Shown here: positions 1 to 9,952 of the stretch, one piece after another
How the letters are laid out: each line of letters opens with the position of its first letter
Position numbering within the stretch: position 1 is the first letter of the stretch
Translations under genes and position numbers: made by a program
The notes under the pieces: generated by a model
What the model was told of the DNA's origin: nothing
The model's input: the letters and a program-made list of their open reading frames with translations, nothing else
Database searches by the model: none
Source: Chloroflexota bacterium
Lineage (GTDB): Bacteria; Chloroflexota; Dehalococcoidia; Lucifugimonadales; Lucifugimonadaceae
Assembly: GCA_027618835.1 (NCBI GenBank)
Contig: JAQCHZ010000006.1
Location: 1 to 64,000 of the forward strand
DNA: 64,000 nt
Direction of reading: 5' to 3'

Positions 1-388
1 CCTTACGTTTGAGCCAAACTGAAAAGCTGTCGACAAAAGCACACATTTTGGATCACTATGCCCGCAATGACATATCGAAACGTGGTGAACTATCGCCTAT
101 TGATACCGAACCCCGCCAACAACGACCACTCTGTCATTGCGAGGAGGTAGTGGCAATCATCGAACCAAGCAGCGCTATGTGCGAATCGGCCAACTACCAC
201 CGCACCTACACACCCCCCCATCCGAAGATATATCCATTCCGTTAGCGTGGAGTTTACCCCGATGAAGGTCGGGGGTCGAGATGATGATGGCGGCGGTGGT
301 TAGGCGAGGGCATCGCATATATTCTTATCAAATCTAACTTCCGGGGCGAATACGCCCTTAACGACAACACCCCACTCAGGAACACCCA
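1..388. other. Gene-free leader stretch with repeat fragments
   Basis: No convincing gene lies here. The only long open frame (9-245, plus strand) has no domain-like composition and runs through repeat sequence, so I do not call it. The stretch holds two repeat remnants. One, at 131-160, begins CTGTCATTGCGAGGAGG and matches one arm of the element at 15071-15108. The other, at 257-274, is a CCCCGA...TCGGGG palindrome resembling the repeats around the GIY-YIG gene at 43.9 kb. Confidence 0.5.
131..160. repeat. CTGTCATTGCGA-type dispersed repeat, degenerate copy
   Basis: The first arm CTGTCATTGCGA is identical to the element at 15071-15108. The second arm reads GTGGCAATCATC instead of GTGGCAATGACA, so the inverted repeat is only partial. 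It resembles the widespread intergenic repeats of the form GTCATTGCGAGG...GGCAATC seen in many bacterial genomes; function unknown. Confidence 0.55.
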
Positions 389-874
389 TTGCCAACGCCC
401 GAGCCAATCAACGTCCCACGCGCCTCGATCGAGGAAATATACAAACTCGCCCGTGAGTCGTACCCAAACGAATGCTGTGGCTGGCTGACAGGTAATAAAG
501 ATTCAAATGAGGCACCCGGTGTTCGATCTGCCGTCAACGCCTACGAGCCAGATACTCACCCAACGGCGAAAGACAGATCGGCTCAAACGGCGTTCGTAAT
601 TTCAGATGGCGACTTGCTTGCCCTGAGCAGGACGCTAGACGACGATATTCGACCCCGGATCATCTACCACTCGCACCCGAACGGACGCGCCTACTTCTCG
701 GAAACCGATAAGGCGAATGCCGCCGACCCCTGGGGCGATGGACCGGCGTACCCAGTTCATCAGATCGTTGTCGGTATCGATGGAGATCGTGTCCAAGAAG
801 CTCGGCAGTTTGCTTGGGATGACGAAGCGGAAGACTTCGTCGAAATCGCCGAATACGAAGGCCTCGATATTTAA
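389..874 (+). CDS. JAMM/MPN-domain metallopeptidase (Mov34/Mec-like)
   Basis: This 161-residue protein is a stand-alone JAB1/MPN domain. It carries the full zinc-binding JAMM signature: Glu28 (context NECCG), then His94-Ser-His96-Pro, seven residues, Ser104 and Asp107. Bacterial members of this size (Mec/CysO-peptidase type) cleave isopeptide or C-terminal peptide bonds, for example removing cysteine or a target from a ubiquitin-like sulfur carrier. No ThiS/MoaD-like or ThiF-like gene is next to it, so the substrate is unknown. The start is TTG at 389. The gene ends directly against the convergent dehydrogenase gene, with the two stop codons adjacent. Confidence 0.85.
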   Translation: MPTPEPINVPRASIEEIYKLARESYPNECCGWLTGNKDSNEAPGVRSAVNAYEPDTHPTAKDRSAQTAFVISDGDLLALSRTLDDDIRPRIIYHSHPNGRAYFSETDKANAADPWGDGPAYPVHQIVVGIDGDRVQEARQFAWDDEAEDFVEIAEYEGLDI

Positions 875-1702
875 CTATCGCTCGGTAATCACGCCGCCGT
901 TTACGTTGATCGACTGACCGGTAATGTACGCCGCCCTTTGGCTACACAAGAATCCGATTAGTTCGCCAACTTCTTCGCCGGTACCTGCGCGCCTCATCGG
1001 AATCTCAGCGAGTCGAGCGTCCCAGCGGTCAGTTCGCCCCATCGGATCAAGCCGGGAAGTTTCAATAAGACCGGGGCACACGCTGTTCACAGTGATATTG
1101 TGATCGCCGATTTCCTTAGACAACGCCTGCGTAAAGCCATCGACGGCAAAGTTGGCAGCGTTGTAAGCACTCGTATTCGCTCGACCGCTCTTGCCCATTG
1201 TCGATGACAAATTCACGATGCGACCGCCTTCGCCCTGTCTGACCATCTGCGTAGCGGCCGCTTTGCAGGCGTAGAACGTTCCCATCAGCTTTACATCGAC
1301 TATCGATTTGAAAACGTCGGTCTGCATATCCATCACCGAAACACGATCGTTTCCGTACGGGGCAGCGGCATTATTCACCATGATGTCGAGTCGACCAAAT
1401 TCAGTAACAGTAGCGTCGATCATTTTCTGAACATCTTCCTGATCGGCGACGTTCGAGACGAGTGGCAGTGCACGCACGCCAAACGCCTCGATTTGTTCAG
1501 CAGTTGAATGAATATCTCGCCAGCCAGCGTCTTTTTCATCCTGTGGATACGAAGCAGGATCTCGACCTGTTCCAGTAACTACAACATGTGCACCCATCCT
1601 TGCGAGAACAGTGGCGGTGCCTCTCCCGATACCGCGCATACGCCCAGCACCAGTGACGATCGCAACTTTGCCTTTTAGCTCAGAACCGGTCTGCTCGGTC
1701 AT
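875..1702 (-). CDS. SDR-family oxidoreductase with substituted catalytic lysine
   Basis: A 275-residue classical short-chain dehydrogenase/reductase with a Rossmann fold. The nucleotide-binding segment near residues 17-28 is TGAGRMRGIGRG, NNAAA follows near 110, the catalytic Ser is about 167 (NLSS) and Tyr is 180. The usual YxxxK reads Tyr-Asn-Ala-Ala-Asn, so the active-site lysine is Asn184 (codon AAC). The C-terminal TGQSINVNGG segment is typical of the family. In the family, Lys lowers the Tyr pKa and binds the nicotinamide ribose, so activity may be weak or altered. Substrate cannot be predicted. The gene lies alone on the minus strand, convergent with the JAMM gene. Confidence 0.88.
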   Translation of the reverse strand: MTEQTGSELKGKVAIVTGAGRMRGIGRGTATVLARMGAHVVVTGTGRDPASYPQDEKDAGWRDIHSTAEQIEAFGVRALPLVSNVADQEDVQKMIDATVTEFGRLDIMVNNAAAPYGNDRVSVMDMQTDVFKSIVDVKLMGTFYACKAAATQMVRQGEGGRIVNLSSTMGKSGRANTSAYNAANFAVDGFTQALSKEIGDHNITVNSVCPGLIETSRLDPMGRTDRWDARLAEIPMRRAGTGEEVGELIGFLCSQRAAYITGQSINVNGGVITER

Positions 1703-1805
1703 TCAACTGTCCTTCGCACTTCGATGATGAAGAATTCAGCACATTTTGCATGAATGAATGCGCAAATGTGTGATCGACGAGCGAATAACTGATCGAGAAC
1801 TGATA

Positions 1806-2927
1806 CTAGCGTTCAGGTCGTTCGACCAAAGTGGCCTGTAACGAAACCAAGAATTGGGCGTCTCTAACGACGGTGATTTTGATGACGCTACCGGTCGGGT
1901 GCTCTCGTAGAAAATCGGTCAGATCTTGCCCGCTAGTAATTTCGGTTGTATCGAGCTGCACAATGATGTCGTCGGGTTCAATTCCCGCTTCAGCGGCCGG
2001 CGACCCCGGCTCAATCACAGTCACGCCGAATCCTTCACCAACCGGCAACCTCAGCGCACGAGCCAGAGCTCTGGTCACATCCACGCCGCCGACTCCGAGG
2101 AATCCGGGAGTCAGAACTGGTCCCTGAGCGATCAGGCTATAGGCGGCGGTTTTTACGGCGTTGATGTTGATCGCAAATCCGATCCGGTCACCAATATTGA
2201 TTTTCGCAGTATTGATTCCTACAACTTCTCCAAACATATTTACGAGCGGACCACCCGAGTTGCCTTCATTGATCGCCGCGTCGGTTTGAACTAGGCCAGT
2301 AAGGTCGCCACCTACCTCACCAACGATAGTCCGATCGAGAGCGCTCACAACGCCCTTGCTTACCGTTGGGCCCCCACGTAGACCCAGAGCATGTCCGATA
2401 GCAACAACATCTTCACCGATTCTAAGAGCGTCCGAATCACCAAATATCGCTGACTTGAGTCCGGTCTGCCGTGTGACCTTGATGATCGCCAAATCGATCT
2501 GTGGATCACGCCTGAACAACTCACCTTCGGCAATTGATCCGTCTTCGAAACCGACCGTTATCGCAATAGCGCCTTCGACCACATGCCAGTTGGTAAGAAT
2601 TAGACCGTCTTCATCGAGAATCACGCCAGTGCCGACACCCTGACCACGATCCAAACTAACGGCGATCTGAACTACTGAAGGAGTCAGAATTTCAACTAAC
2701 TCAGGAGTCGACAACGGCTGTTGCTCGGGCGTTCTAGAAACAGGCGTCGGTGTGAATACGGGAGTCGAGTCAGGCGCAGAATACGTACTCTCAGCAAGTG
2801 CTGTGGCCTTGGCCTGCTCAGCGGAAATATCGTTGTCAGTTGAACTTGAACAAGCAGACACAAACACCGCAAGCGCGATCACTAGCGACGCAAATTTCAA
2901 TAGTTTTGGAAGACGCATAAGAGTCAA
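1806..2927 (-). CDS. HtrA/DegP-type serine protease with PDZ domain, lipoprotein
   Basis: A 373-residue envelope protease. The N-terminal hydrophobic segment ends in a lipobox (VSAC, Cys about residue 26), followed by a Ser/Thr/Pro linker to about residue 75. The trypsin-like domain has the triad His115 (NWHVVEG), Asp145 (DLAIIK) and Ser224 (GNSGGP). One C-terminal PDZ domain spans about 280-365, giving the DegS/HhoA architecture. It probably degrades or senses misfolded exported proteins at the outer face of the membrane. The TTG at 2927 and the ATG at 2918 (MRLPKLL...) are both possible starts. It stands alone and is divergent from the ABC operon. Confidence 0.9.
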   Translation of the reverse strand: MTLMRLPKLLKFASLVIALAVFVSACSSSTDNDISAEQAKATALAESTYSAPDSTPVFTPTPVSRTPEQQPLSTPELVEILTPSVVQIAVSLDRGQGVGTGVILDEDGLILTNWHVVEGAIAITVGFEDGSIAEGELFRRDPQIDLAIIKVTRQTGLKSAIFGDSDALRIGEDVVAIGHALGLRGGPTVSKGVVSALDRTIVGEVGGDLTGLVQTDAAINEGNSGGPLVNMFGEVVGINTAKINIGDRIGFAININAVKTAAYSLIAQGPVLTPGFLGVGGVDVTRALARALRLPVGEGFGVTVIEPGSPAAEAGIEPDDIIVQLDTTEITSGQDLTDFLREHPTGSVIKITVVRDAQFLVSLQATLVERPER

Positions 2928-3154
2928 GGTAATGGTATTGTCCGGGTCGAGTAGAACATGTTCCGTTTTGCCAGCGTATCAAGCGATAACGCCAATCGTC
3001 AGTGAAAATTCGGTTCACATGCATGAGTGAATCAGTTCGTTTCACATAACGATTTGCCAAAATCACTGCTATTGCATCGACAATCGGGAATAATTCGAGA
3101 ACAAATCTGAGCCTTTTAAGACTTATAAGAACACGTGCCAACTACGATCAATGG

Positions 3155-6100
3155 ATGATCGTCGGATTAATGCTCGGTGCACTATTCGCTTCCGCAACGG
3201 CATCGGGCATCCCCCAATACGGTCGGTCGTTAGAAATTATTTCGATGCGGGCAGCTGTCGAAGATATTGACGACGTGAATACGAACGTCCACATCAATAG
3301 TTCGTGGATTCCTCTTACCGCAGAAGATCTCCAGGTTGCCGATGCAGCAATATTTTCGGCCGTCGACAAACACCTAGGCAACCTGATTCTGTCATCGACA
3401 CGGCTTACAAAAACTCGTGAGCATTGGTGGGGCTGGCTCGGTCAACCGATGCGCAAAGACGGGCTCGCCTCGCAGAGCGCATTTCAGTTTATTGAGCACA
3501 TCGACGACCATGTGACCTACGTCGAAGGCATACCACCAACCGATGCCATATCGATTATCGATGGCGAACCAGCAATCGAAGTCGCTGTGTTCGCCGATCG
3601 AGCGAAACTGCTGCAGCTGTCGATAGGCGACGTAATCAACTCCCAACCAATCGATACAGGTGTTGGTCTCGTGAGAGCCGTGATAACCGGAACGTTCGAA
3701 CAGACTGATCCCCTAGAAGTGTTCTGGCTCGAACTCGGCGAGGCATATCTGGCTCCCGCCATCGAAGGGCGCGAGCAGCCGCTCATCATGCTCCCGACAA
3801 GCAACTCGATGTTCACTGTCGTGGCAAATGCAAATGCGGGCTTGCCAGCAAACTACGACTGGTTCCTCTATACCGATCAATCGCTGCTCGCCGAAAAGTC
3901 CGTTGATGACCTGCAATCTAGCTTCGACAATCTGCAACTCCAACTCGACGAGTCGATTGCACGACCTTTCATCATCACAAAGTTGATTCCTCGACTCGAA
4001 ACGATGAAGAGACGAGCGCTTTTCGGCAGCATACCGCTGCTTTTGATGGCGCTGCTGCTGCTTGCTTGTGTCGCTTTTTATCTAACGATGGCGGCCGGGT
4101 TGTTGGGGCGACGTCGAGTGTCGGGCTACATGATGTTGCGAAGTCGTGGGTTTAATTTGAAGCAACAGCTAGGGATTCACGTTCTCGAAGCAGCAATCGC
4201 TTCGGTTCCAGCCGCCTTGATCGCCCCATTTATTTCGTTGCTACTGATTCGATTGGTTGGCTACCTTCCGACTTACAGCGCGGTTACTGGTGGAAGTGGC
4301 ATGCCTGTCGAGCTATCACCGTCGGCATGGCTGTGGTCGTTCGGAGCAGCAACTGGCACGGTAGCAATAGTCACTGCAGCTTCGTCTTTTTGGGATCGAT
4401 CAACGCTCGCAGCGAGTCGATCAAGCGACGCTCGTCCTGTCGACGCCCCGTGGTTTCAGCGATTATACGTCGATGCACTATTGGTCGCACTCAGTGGCAT
4501 CGTATGGTGGGAAGTAAGCAGCCGCACTAGCGTCCTCAGTTCGCAGCGTGAAGGCGAACTGGCTCCCGATCTAAGCCTGCTCGCCGCTCCAGCTCTAATC
4601 GTGGTGGCAAGTTCTTTGGTAGCGCTCAGACTATTCCCGATCGTCACAAACGTATTTGCCGGTATCGGACTTAGATCTAACTCGACAGCTATCGGATTAG
4701 GACTCGCCAGCGTGGCGAGACGACCGTTCTTTCACGGCTGGCCAATGTTGGCATTCGCACTATCTATCAGCACAGCAATAATCGCCGGTTCAGTCGTTTC
4801 CACTCTCGAACGATCTACCAACGAGCAAGTGTTATATGACACCGGTGCCGACATCCATGTCACAACCTCAGGATCGACAGGTCAGGTCGGTAGAGATCAG
4901 CTAATAGAAGTTCGCGAACTCGGTGCCATCAATGTTGCTACACCTGCGCTTAGAACCAAATCAACAGTCGGCACCACTTCTACTGGTTCACTATTTACCC
5001 TTCTCGCAATCGACCCGATCGACTTTCAGCAAGTCGCCTGGTTCCGAGATGATTTCTCCGATTCGGAAACCGGCATTCACCAACTGGTCGATCGTTTGGC
5101 AGTTCGAGTAACGCCCGAGCCTATTTTCCTTCCACCCGATACTGCAGAGATTTCCATCTGGGCTAAGAGCGATCCTGTCACTCCTAATCACGAGCTCTGG
5201 ATAGTGCTTCGAGACGGAATTCGTGAGACGCATACCATCAACATGGGAACGTTTGAGGATGGATGGTTTAAAACTTCTGCACGGATATCGAATTTCCCTC
5301 AACCGGTCGAAATTACGTCGATTCAAACCTTCCTCAAAGTAGGACCCGACAGCGCTCCACCTACGAACGTGCTGCTCGACGATCTTTCTGCGACCACATC
5401 ATCAGGTGAGCAACATCTCGTCATCGATTTCGATGTACCTGAACTTTGGACAGGCCTTCCTACCGCCGAAGCTGAAGATGCTGGGTTCACTATTACTCCC
5501 GAACCAGAAGGCATTTCAGGCGAAATCGGAGGAGATGCTGGCACCGGAATAGGCAATATTTCACTCGGTAGAGGATCGAACCAAGGCATTCGAGGTATCT
5601 ATCGCAGAGCTGTCGGCCGCCCAATTCCCATGATCGCCAGCGAATTGTTCATGGATCAAACCGGGGTCGGAGTAAGACGCCCTTTCATAATCGATATCAT
5701 GGGGGGGTTGGTACCCGTCGAGGTTATCGAAACGATCAAATACTTCCCTACGCTTGACCCTGAGCGAGCGCCGTTTGCGGTGGTAGATATCGATGCCGTG
5801 ATCGACTTCATCGAACTGCGAGGTCTTCGAAACGTGACACCTAACGAGTTGTTTGCAAGTTTGAACGAAACTGATCTTTCAACCGCCGAAATCGCTGAAG
5901 AGGTTCGGGACGTATTCCGGCTTGCCAAAATCGATTCAAGAACAGAACAGATCGATAGTACGTTCGTCGACCCAATTGCAGTTGCAGGGTGGCGAGGTAT
6001 CAGTGTCGTTGCCACAATCGTCGCCGGGCTCATAGTGCTCATGGCATATGCGGTGTTCCTAGCAGCGTACTCGCTAAGAACAAAGGGCGATTCAGCATTG

Positions 6101-6424
6101 ATTCTCGCCCTAGGAGCAAGCACACGTGATTTTTGGCTGAGCACAATTTCTGAACTTCTTCCGGCAATTATCACGGGAACACTGGTTGGAATCGGCACTG
6201 GGTTCGCCGTTAGCTCGCTCATGGTCGGATCAATGGCTCACACCGGAAGCGGAGACCACCTTCTTCCACCGTTTATTTTGCAGACCAACTGGATGCTTCC
6301 TCTGGTTACAATTGCGGCGATATTTGTAATTGTCATTGCCGGAGTGATTAACTCAGTCCGGTCTTTCCGTGAGATAGAAATTGCCCAGATGGCTCGCGAA
6401 GGCTTCTCGGCAACCTCAACATGA
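3155..6424 (+). CDS. Giant FtsX/MacB-type ABC transporter permease (1)
   Basis: About 1,090 residues. A hydrophobic segment at the N-terminus is followed by a large extracytoplasmic region (about 20-285), several membrane helices (about 290-560), a second extracytoplasmic region (about 560-930) and three C-terminal helices: the duplicated FtsX/MacB_PCD layout. The second external region includes a stretch that looks like a beta-sandwich insert (DLSATTSSGEQHLVIDFD). The ATG at 3155 lies at the edge of the first helix and leaves no cytoplasmic N-terminus. The same frame is open back to 3050 and encodes LSLLRLIRTRANYDQW just upstream, which looks like the true N-terminus, perhaps starting at CTG 3107. 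The stop overlaps the next gene (ATGA). Likely a lipid, lipoprotein or peptide exporter. Confidence 0.85.
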   Translation: MIVGLMLGALFASATASGIPQYGRSLEIISMRAAVEDIDDVNTNVHINSSWIPLTAEDLQVADAAIFSAVDKHLGNLILSSTRLTKTREHWWGWLGQPMRKDGLASQSAFQFIEHIDDHVTYVEGIPPTDAISIIDGEPAIEVAVFADRAKLLQLSIGDVINSQPIDTGVGLVRAVITGTFEQTDPLEVFWLELGEAYLAPAIEGREQPLIMLPTSNSMFTVVANANAGLPANYDWFLYTDQSLLAEKSVDDLQSSFDNLQLQLDESIARPFIITKLIPRLETMKRRALFGSIPLLLMALLLLACVAFYLTMAAGLLGRRRVSGYMMLRSRGFNLKQQLGIHVLEAAIASVPAALIAPFISLLLIRLVGYLPTYSAVTGGSGMPVELSPSAWLWSFGAATGTVAIVTAASSFWDRSTLAASRSSDARPVDAPWFQRLYVDALLVALSGIVWWEVSSRTSVLSSQREGELAPDLSLLAAPALIVVASSLVALRLFPIVTNVFAGIGLRSNSTAIGLGLASVARRPFFHGWPMLAFALSISTAIIAGSVVSTLERSTNEQVLYDTGADIHVTTSGSTGQVGRDQLIEVRELGAINVATPALRTKSTVGTTSTGSLFTLLAIDPIDFQQVAWFRDDFSDSETGIHQLVDRLAVRVTPEPIFLPPDTAEISIWAKSDPVTPNHELWIVLRDGIRETHTINMGTFEDGWFKTSARISNFPQPVEITSIQTFLKVGPDSAPPTNVLLDDLSATTSSGEQHLVIDFDVPELWTGLPTAEAEDAGFTITPEPEGISGEIGGDAGTGIGNISLGRGSNQGIRGIYRRAVGRPIPMIASELFMDQTGVGVRRPFIIDIMGGLVPVEVIETIKYFPTLDPERAPFAVVDIDAVIDFIELRGLRNVTPNELFASLNETDLSTAEIAEEVRDVFRLAKIDSRTEQIDSTFVDPIAVAGWRGISVVATIVAGLIVLMAYAVFLAAYSLRTKGDSALILALGASTRDFWLSTISELLPAIITGTLVGIGTGFAVSSLMVGSMAHTGSGDHLLPPFILQTNWMLPLVTIAAIFVIVIAGVINSVRSFREIEIAQMAREGFSATST

Positions 6425-9400
6425 TCGGTAACTCGTTCCAACTCATAATCAAGCGAACGCTTGCCCACTGGCGGCTGCTATCTGCAGTCGTAATTGGCGT
6501 CGTGCTCGCGTCCACGATCATGGCGAGTTCGGTGATTTTCTTCGATGCGTTGCGAGACGTCGCACTGCAACGCGCACTTTCAACTCATGAACAATCCGAT
6601 ATCGACGTTCTGGTTGAGGCTGGTCAGGTTCCGACCAATAGAGAAACTCATTCAACAATAATCGATGCGATGAACGGCACAATCGTCAAGCGATTCGAGC
6701 CGTTTCTCAACGAACGCGAGTTTGCACTCAAAACGTGGACATTCTTCGCAGATTTGCCCCCGGCAATGGTTCGGCCCGCCGATTGTCCATGTAGATCATC
6801 AATAGGATTCGGCAATAGCGATGAACTGATCGAATGTGACTGTCGACGCGTCACAATGATGACGATTCCTGAAGCAGACAATCGACTCAACATCGTCGAA
6901 GGACGTATGTCTCTCCCGGCTGTTGATCCGGCTACCGACGATTCGTATCAAATCGAAGGTGTACTCGACGTCACATCTGCGCAACAGATGGACATCAAAG
7001 TTGGCGATGTCTATCCAGTACGACCTCACTGGGAGGATGTACATGATCGGGTCAGCATTCTCGTAACGGGTCTATATGAACGAAACGAGCCTGAATTAGA
7101 TCACTGGCGAATTCAGAACGAGGCGTTCGGCTCTCGAACCAACACACTCCAATTCGCACGATTCGTTGTTCCCGAAACGACCATCCTCGATGGTCTCGGT
7201 CCCTATTTCCCAAACATGGGTACCGACTACGCTTGGTGGCTAGATGTCGATCCTGAGCGGATTACAGCTTCAGAAACTGAATCCATCAGGAACACAATCA
7301 ACGCCACTGAACGCGAACTCAAGGCAATCGTCGATGGCTTCCTCCTCAGATCTGACCTACCTCAAGTACTGAGTGCGTTTGAGACCGACCTGTTCTTCAA
7401 CAGGTTGCCAATGTTTATCGTCCTCATCCTCATCGTCCTCGTCGTGCTCTACTACGTCGTTACCCTCGCATCACTATTAGTCGACGCACAACGAAGCGAA
7501 ATCGGGCTACTGCGCACACGTGGCTCAACTTCACGACAGATTCTCGCTGTGTTCATTATCGAAGCTAGCTTTCTGGCGACAATCGCAGCGGTTTCAGGAC
7601 CGTTCCTCGCGGTATTGGGTGTTGGACTGATCGGAACACTTCCGATCTACGGCGATCTGAACAACGGAGACGCTCTTCCTGTTCGATTGACGTTAGGAGC
7701 GTTCCGAATGGCGTTCTTTGGCGGCCTATTAGGCTTATTGGCGTTGTTCATACCGGCTCTCAGGGCTACACGACTCGGACTTATGGCGAGTCGTGTCATT
7801 CGCGCTCGACCGGCACGACTCGCTGTTGTGCAACGTTACTACCTAGATCTGGGATTCCTTGGACTGGTGATGTTCCTCTTCTGGCAACTCACGAAACAGG
7901 GATCGTTCGTAGCGGTGAGCATATTTGGCGAAACAACGGTCAACCAACTCATACTCGGAGTTCCAGCGATATTCCTCGTGGCGGCAGGTCTTGTTCTTCT
8001 AAGAATCTTCCCCGTTGGAATGGACTTAACGGGGAGGGTGCTTTCTCGTAGGCCTATGTCGACTTTCACTCCACCTGCTTTGATCCTGGGAATCTGGCAA
8101 TTGGCCCGCAATCCTGCGCACCACTCTCGACTCTCACTGTTGTTGATCCTCACAGCGGCTCTTGGTGTTTTCGCCGCCAGCTTCGGAGCTACCCTCAAAC
8201 AAAGTGCAATAGACCAGGCGTACTACCGAACCGGTGCCGACGTAAAAATCACGTCTGTAAACATTCGTTCGGGCGGAATTTCACTCTCCATCGTCGAAGA
8301 ACTGAGCGAACTCGAAGATGTCGAGGCGGTTTCACCTATATATCGCGAAACGGCAACTATTAACGCGGGTGTGACAGTTGAAGGCTTCCAACTGATCGGC
8401 GTTGATCTCGAAACAATCGAAGATGTCGGTTGGTTTAGAGACGACTTCGGGCTAATGCCGTTCGATTCCAAAGTAGCTGTTCTAGATGTTGGTGGTGCCG
8501 CTGGAATTGAACTGCCCACAGAGGGCAAATGGCTAACAGCCAACGTGTTGCCGCTCGTTCGGCAGCCATCGACATTCATGGTCGCTCGGCTATCCGATGC
8601 GAACGGACAGTTCTTCTCAATTCCACTTGGATCAATGGTTCCGCTTGCATCCGATCAGCTTCGATTCAACTGCCCGATACCAGTTGATGGCGAATCACCT
8701 GAGTGGTGTCGAATCGGATCGAGCATCCAAGCCGCACCATTTCGTGGTGTTCCAGGCTTACTCCCAAGAGCACCGATGAGATTGCACTCAATCGGTGTAG
8801 TCAACTACGAAGGCGGACTAGGCCCCGCCGCACTCGATATCGACGATATTGCGGTTTTGAATGCCAACGGCACTGAACTAATCATCATCGAAACGTTTGA
8901 TTCGGTGAACAACTGGCGAACGATGGCACCGACCCGCGAGGCACTTGGTGACAGCGTTGTACCGGCATCCACACCCGATGGAACTCCGATCGACGGTGTT
9001 GCCCGCCTGCGGTGGACATCGGCAGGACCCAATGAGTACCGAGGACTCGCTCATGGATCGGAACTAGAAGTTGTGCCAGCGGTTGCTAGCACCTCGTTTA
9101 TCGAGCGGTTCGGTGGGGAAGATGGCGAGATTTTCCAGATATCTCTCGACGGCGTACCGGTAAACATATCCATTCGAGATATTGTCGAATACTTCCCGAC
9201 TCTCTCACTCGACGAAGAGCCGTTTCTTCTCACAGATTATGAAGCTGTACACGAGCGGTTAAATATCACTCGAACTGTCGGAAATATCCAACCAACGGAG
9301 TTCTGGGTTTCGACTGTGCAAGGATCAGAATTGCTTGTAGCCGAAGAAGGCATTTTGGAATCGGTAGTGGCTGGTGATAGAGCAGTCCCAGCTATCACGC

Positions 9401-9921
9401 AGGCACTTTCTAGGCTAAGAACCCGACCTGGATCAAATATTACCGACCGCAGCCTCGAACTCTCTGCCGTGGCTTTCGACCCGTTGGTTTCCGCCGGTTG
9501 GCGAGCGCTATTGGGAATCGCATTTTTCACTGTTCTAGTGGTCAGTGCTGTCGGATTTCTTGTTCACGCCAAAGTATCATTCGATGGTCGCCGAGCTGAA
9601 CTCGCACTGTTGCGAACCATCGGTCTATCGATGAAGCAAATGCTATTTTTGGTGGTTCTCGAACAGGTCATGGTCATCGGAACCGCCATTACGTTGGGCA
9701 TATTCATGGGCGCCCGAATGGGTTCGACCATCATGCCGTACCTCGCCAGTTCAGGCGAAAATGCCGTGGTTGTGCCGCCGATGGCAGTTCAAATAGACTG
9801 GTTCGGCTTCGGAATCACGTTCGGGCTATTAGGCGTAGTATTCCTCGTGGTAATTGGCCTTATTCTTATTTCGGTATACCGAATGTCGATACACCGAATC
9901 ATGAGGATGGGCGAAAGTTGA
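6421..9921 (+). CDS. Giant FtsX/MacB-type ABC transporter permease (2)
   Basis: A 1,166-residue paralogue of the upstream permease, overlapping it by 4 bp. It has an N-terminal helix, a first external domain to about residue 325, a helical block of about 325-590, a second external domain of about 590-1020, and three C-terminal helices ending in a positively charged tail. It shares WFRDDF and YFPTL...PF motifs with the first permease, so the pair probably forms a heterodimer. The first external domain has a cysteine cluster (about residues 118-139, PADCPCRSS and ECDCRR) absent from its partner. Its ATPases follow in the same operon. Substrate unknown. Confidence 0.87.
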   Translation: MIGNSFQLIIKRTLAHWRLLSAVVIGVVLASTIMASSVIFFDALRDVALQRALSTHEQSDIDVLVEAGQVPTNRETHSTIIDAMNGTIVKRFEPFLNEREFALKTWTFFADLPPAMVRPADCPCRSSIGFGNSDELIECDCRRVTMMTIPEADNRLNIVEGRMSLPAVDPATDDSYQIEGVLDVTSAQQMDIKVGDVYPVRPHWEDVHDRVSILVTGLYERNEPELDHWRIQNEAFGSRTNTLQFARFVVPETTILDGLGPYFPNMGTDYAWWLDVDPERITASETESIRNTINATERELKAIVDGFLLRSDLPQVLSAFETDLFFNRLPMFIVLILIVLVVLYYVVTLASLLVDAQRSEIGLLRTRGSTSRQILAVFIIEASFLATIAAVSGPFLAVLGVGLIGTLPIYGDLNNGDALPVRLTLGAFRMAFFGGLLGLLALFIPALRATRLGLMASRVIRARPARLAVVQRYYLDLGFLGLVMFLFWQLTKQGSFVAVSIFGETTVNQLILGVPAIFLVAAGLVLLRIFPVGMDLTGRVLSRRPMSTFTPPALILGIWQLARNPAHHSRLSLLLILTAALGVFAASFGATLKQSAIDQAYYRTGADVKITSVNIRSGGISLSIVEELSELEDVEAVSPIYRETATINAGVTVEGFQLIGVDLETIEDVGWFRDDFGLMPFDSKVAVLDVGGAAGIELPTEGKWLTANVLPLVRQPSTFMVARLSDANGQFFSIPLGSMVPLASDQLRFNCPIPVDGESPEWCRIGSSIQAAPFRGVPGLLPRAPMRLHSIGVVNYEGGLGPAALDIDDIAVLNANGTELIIIETFDSVNNWRTMAPTREALGDSVVPASTPDGTPIDGVARLRWTSAGPNEYRGLAHGSELEVVPAVASTSFIERFGGEDGEIFQISLDGVPVNISIRDIVEYFPTLSLDEEPFLLTDYEAVHERLNITRTVGNIQPTEFWVSTVQGSELLVAEEGILESVVAGDRAVPAITQALSRLRTRPGSNITDRSLELSAVAFDPLVSAGWRALLGIAFFTVLVVSAVGFLVHAKVSFDGRRAELALLRTIGLSMKQMLFLVVLEQVMVIGTAITLGIFMGARMGSTIMPYLASSGENAVVVPPMAVQIDWFGFGITFGLLGVVFLVVIGLILISVYRMSIHRIMRMGES

Positions 9922-9952
9922 TCAACAACTCGTCAAATAGAGGTGACGCTAA

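Noticed and set aside
9-245. 78-codon plus-strand frame at the window start
   Set aside because: It runs through a dispersed repeat and has no domain-like sequence or ribosome site.
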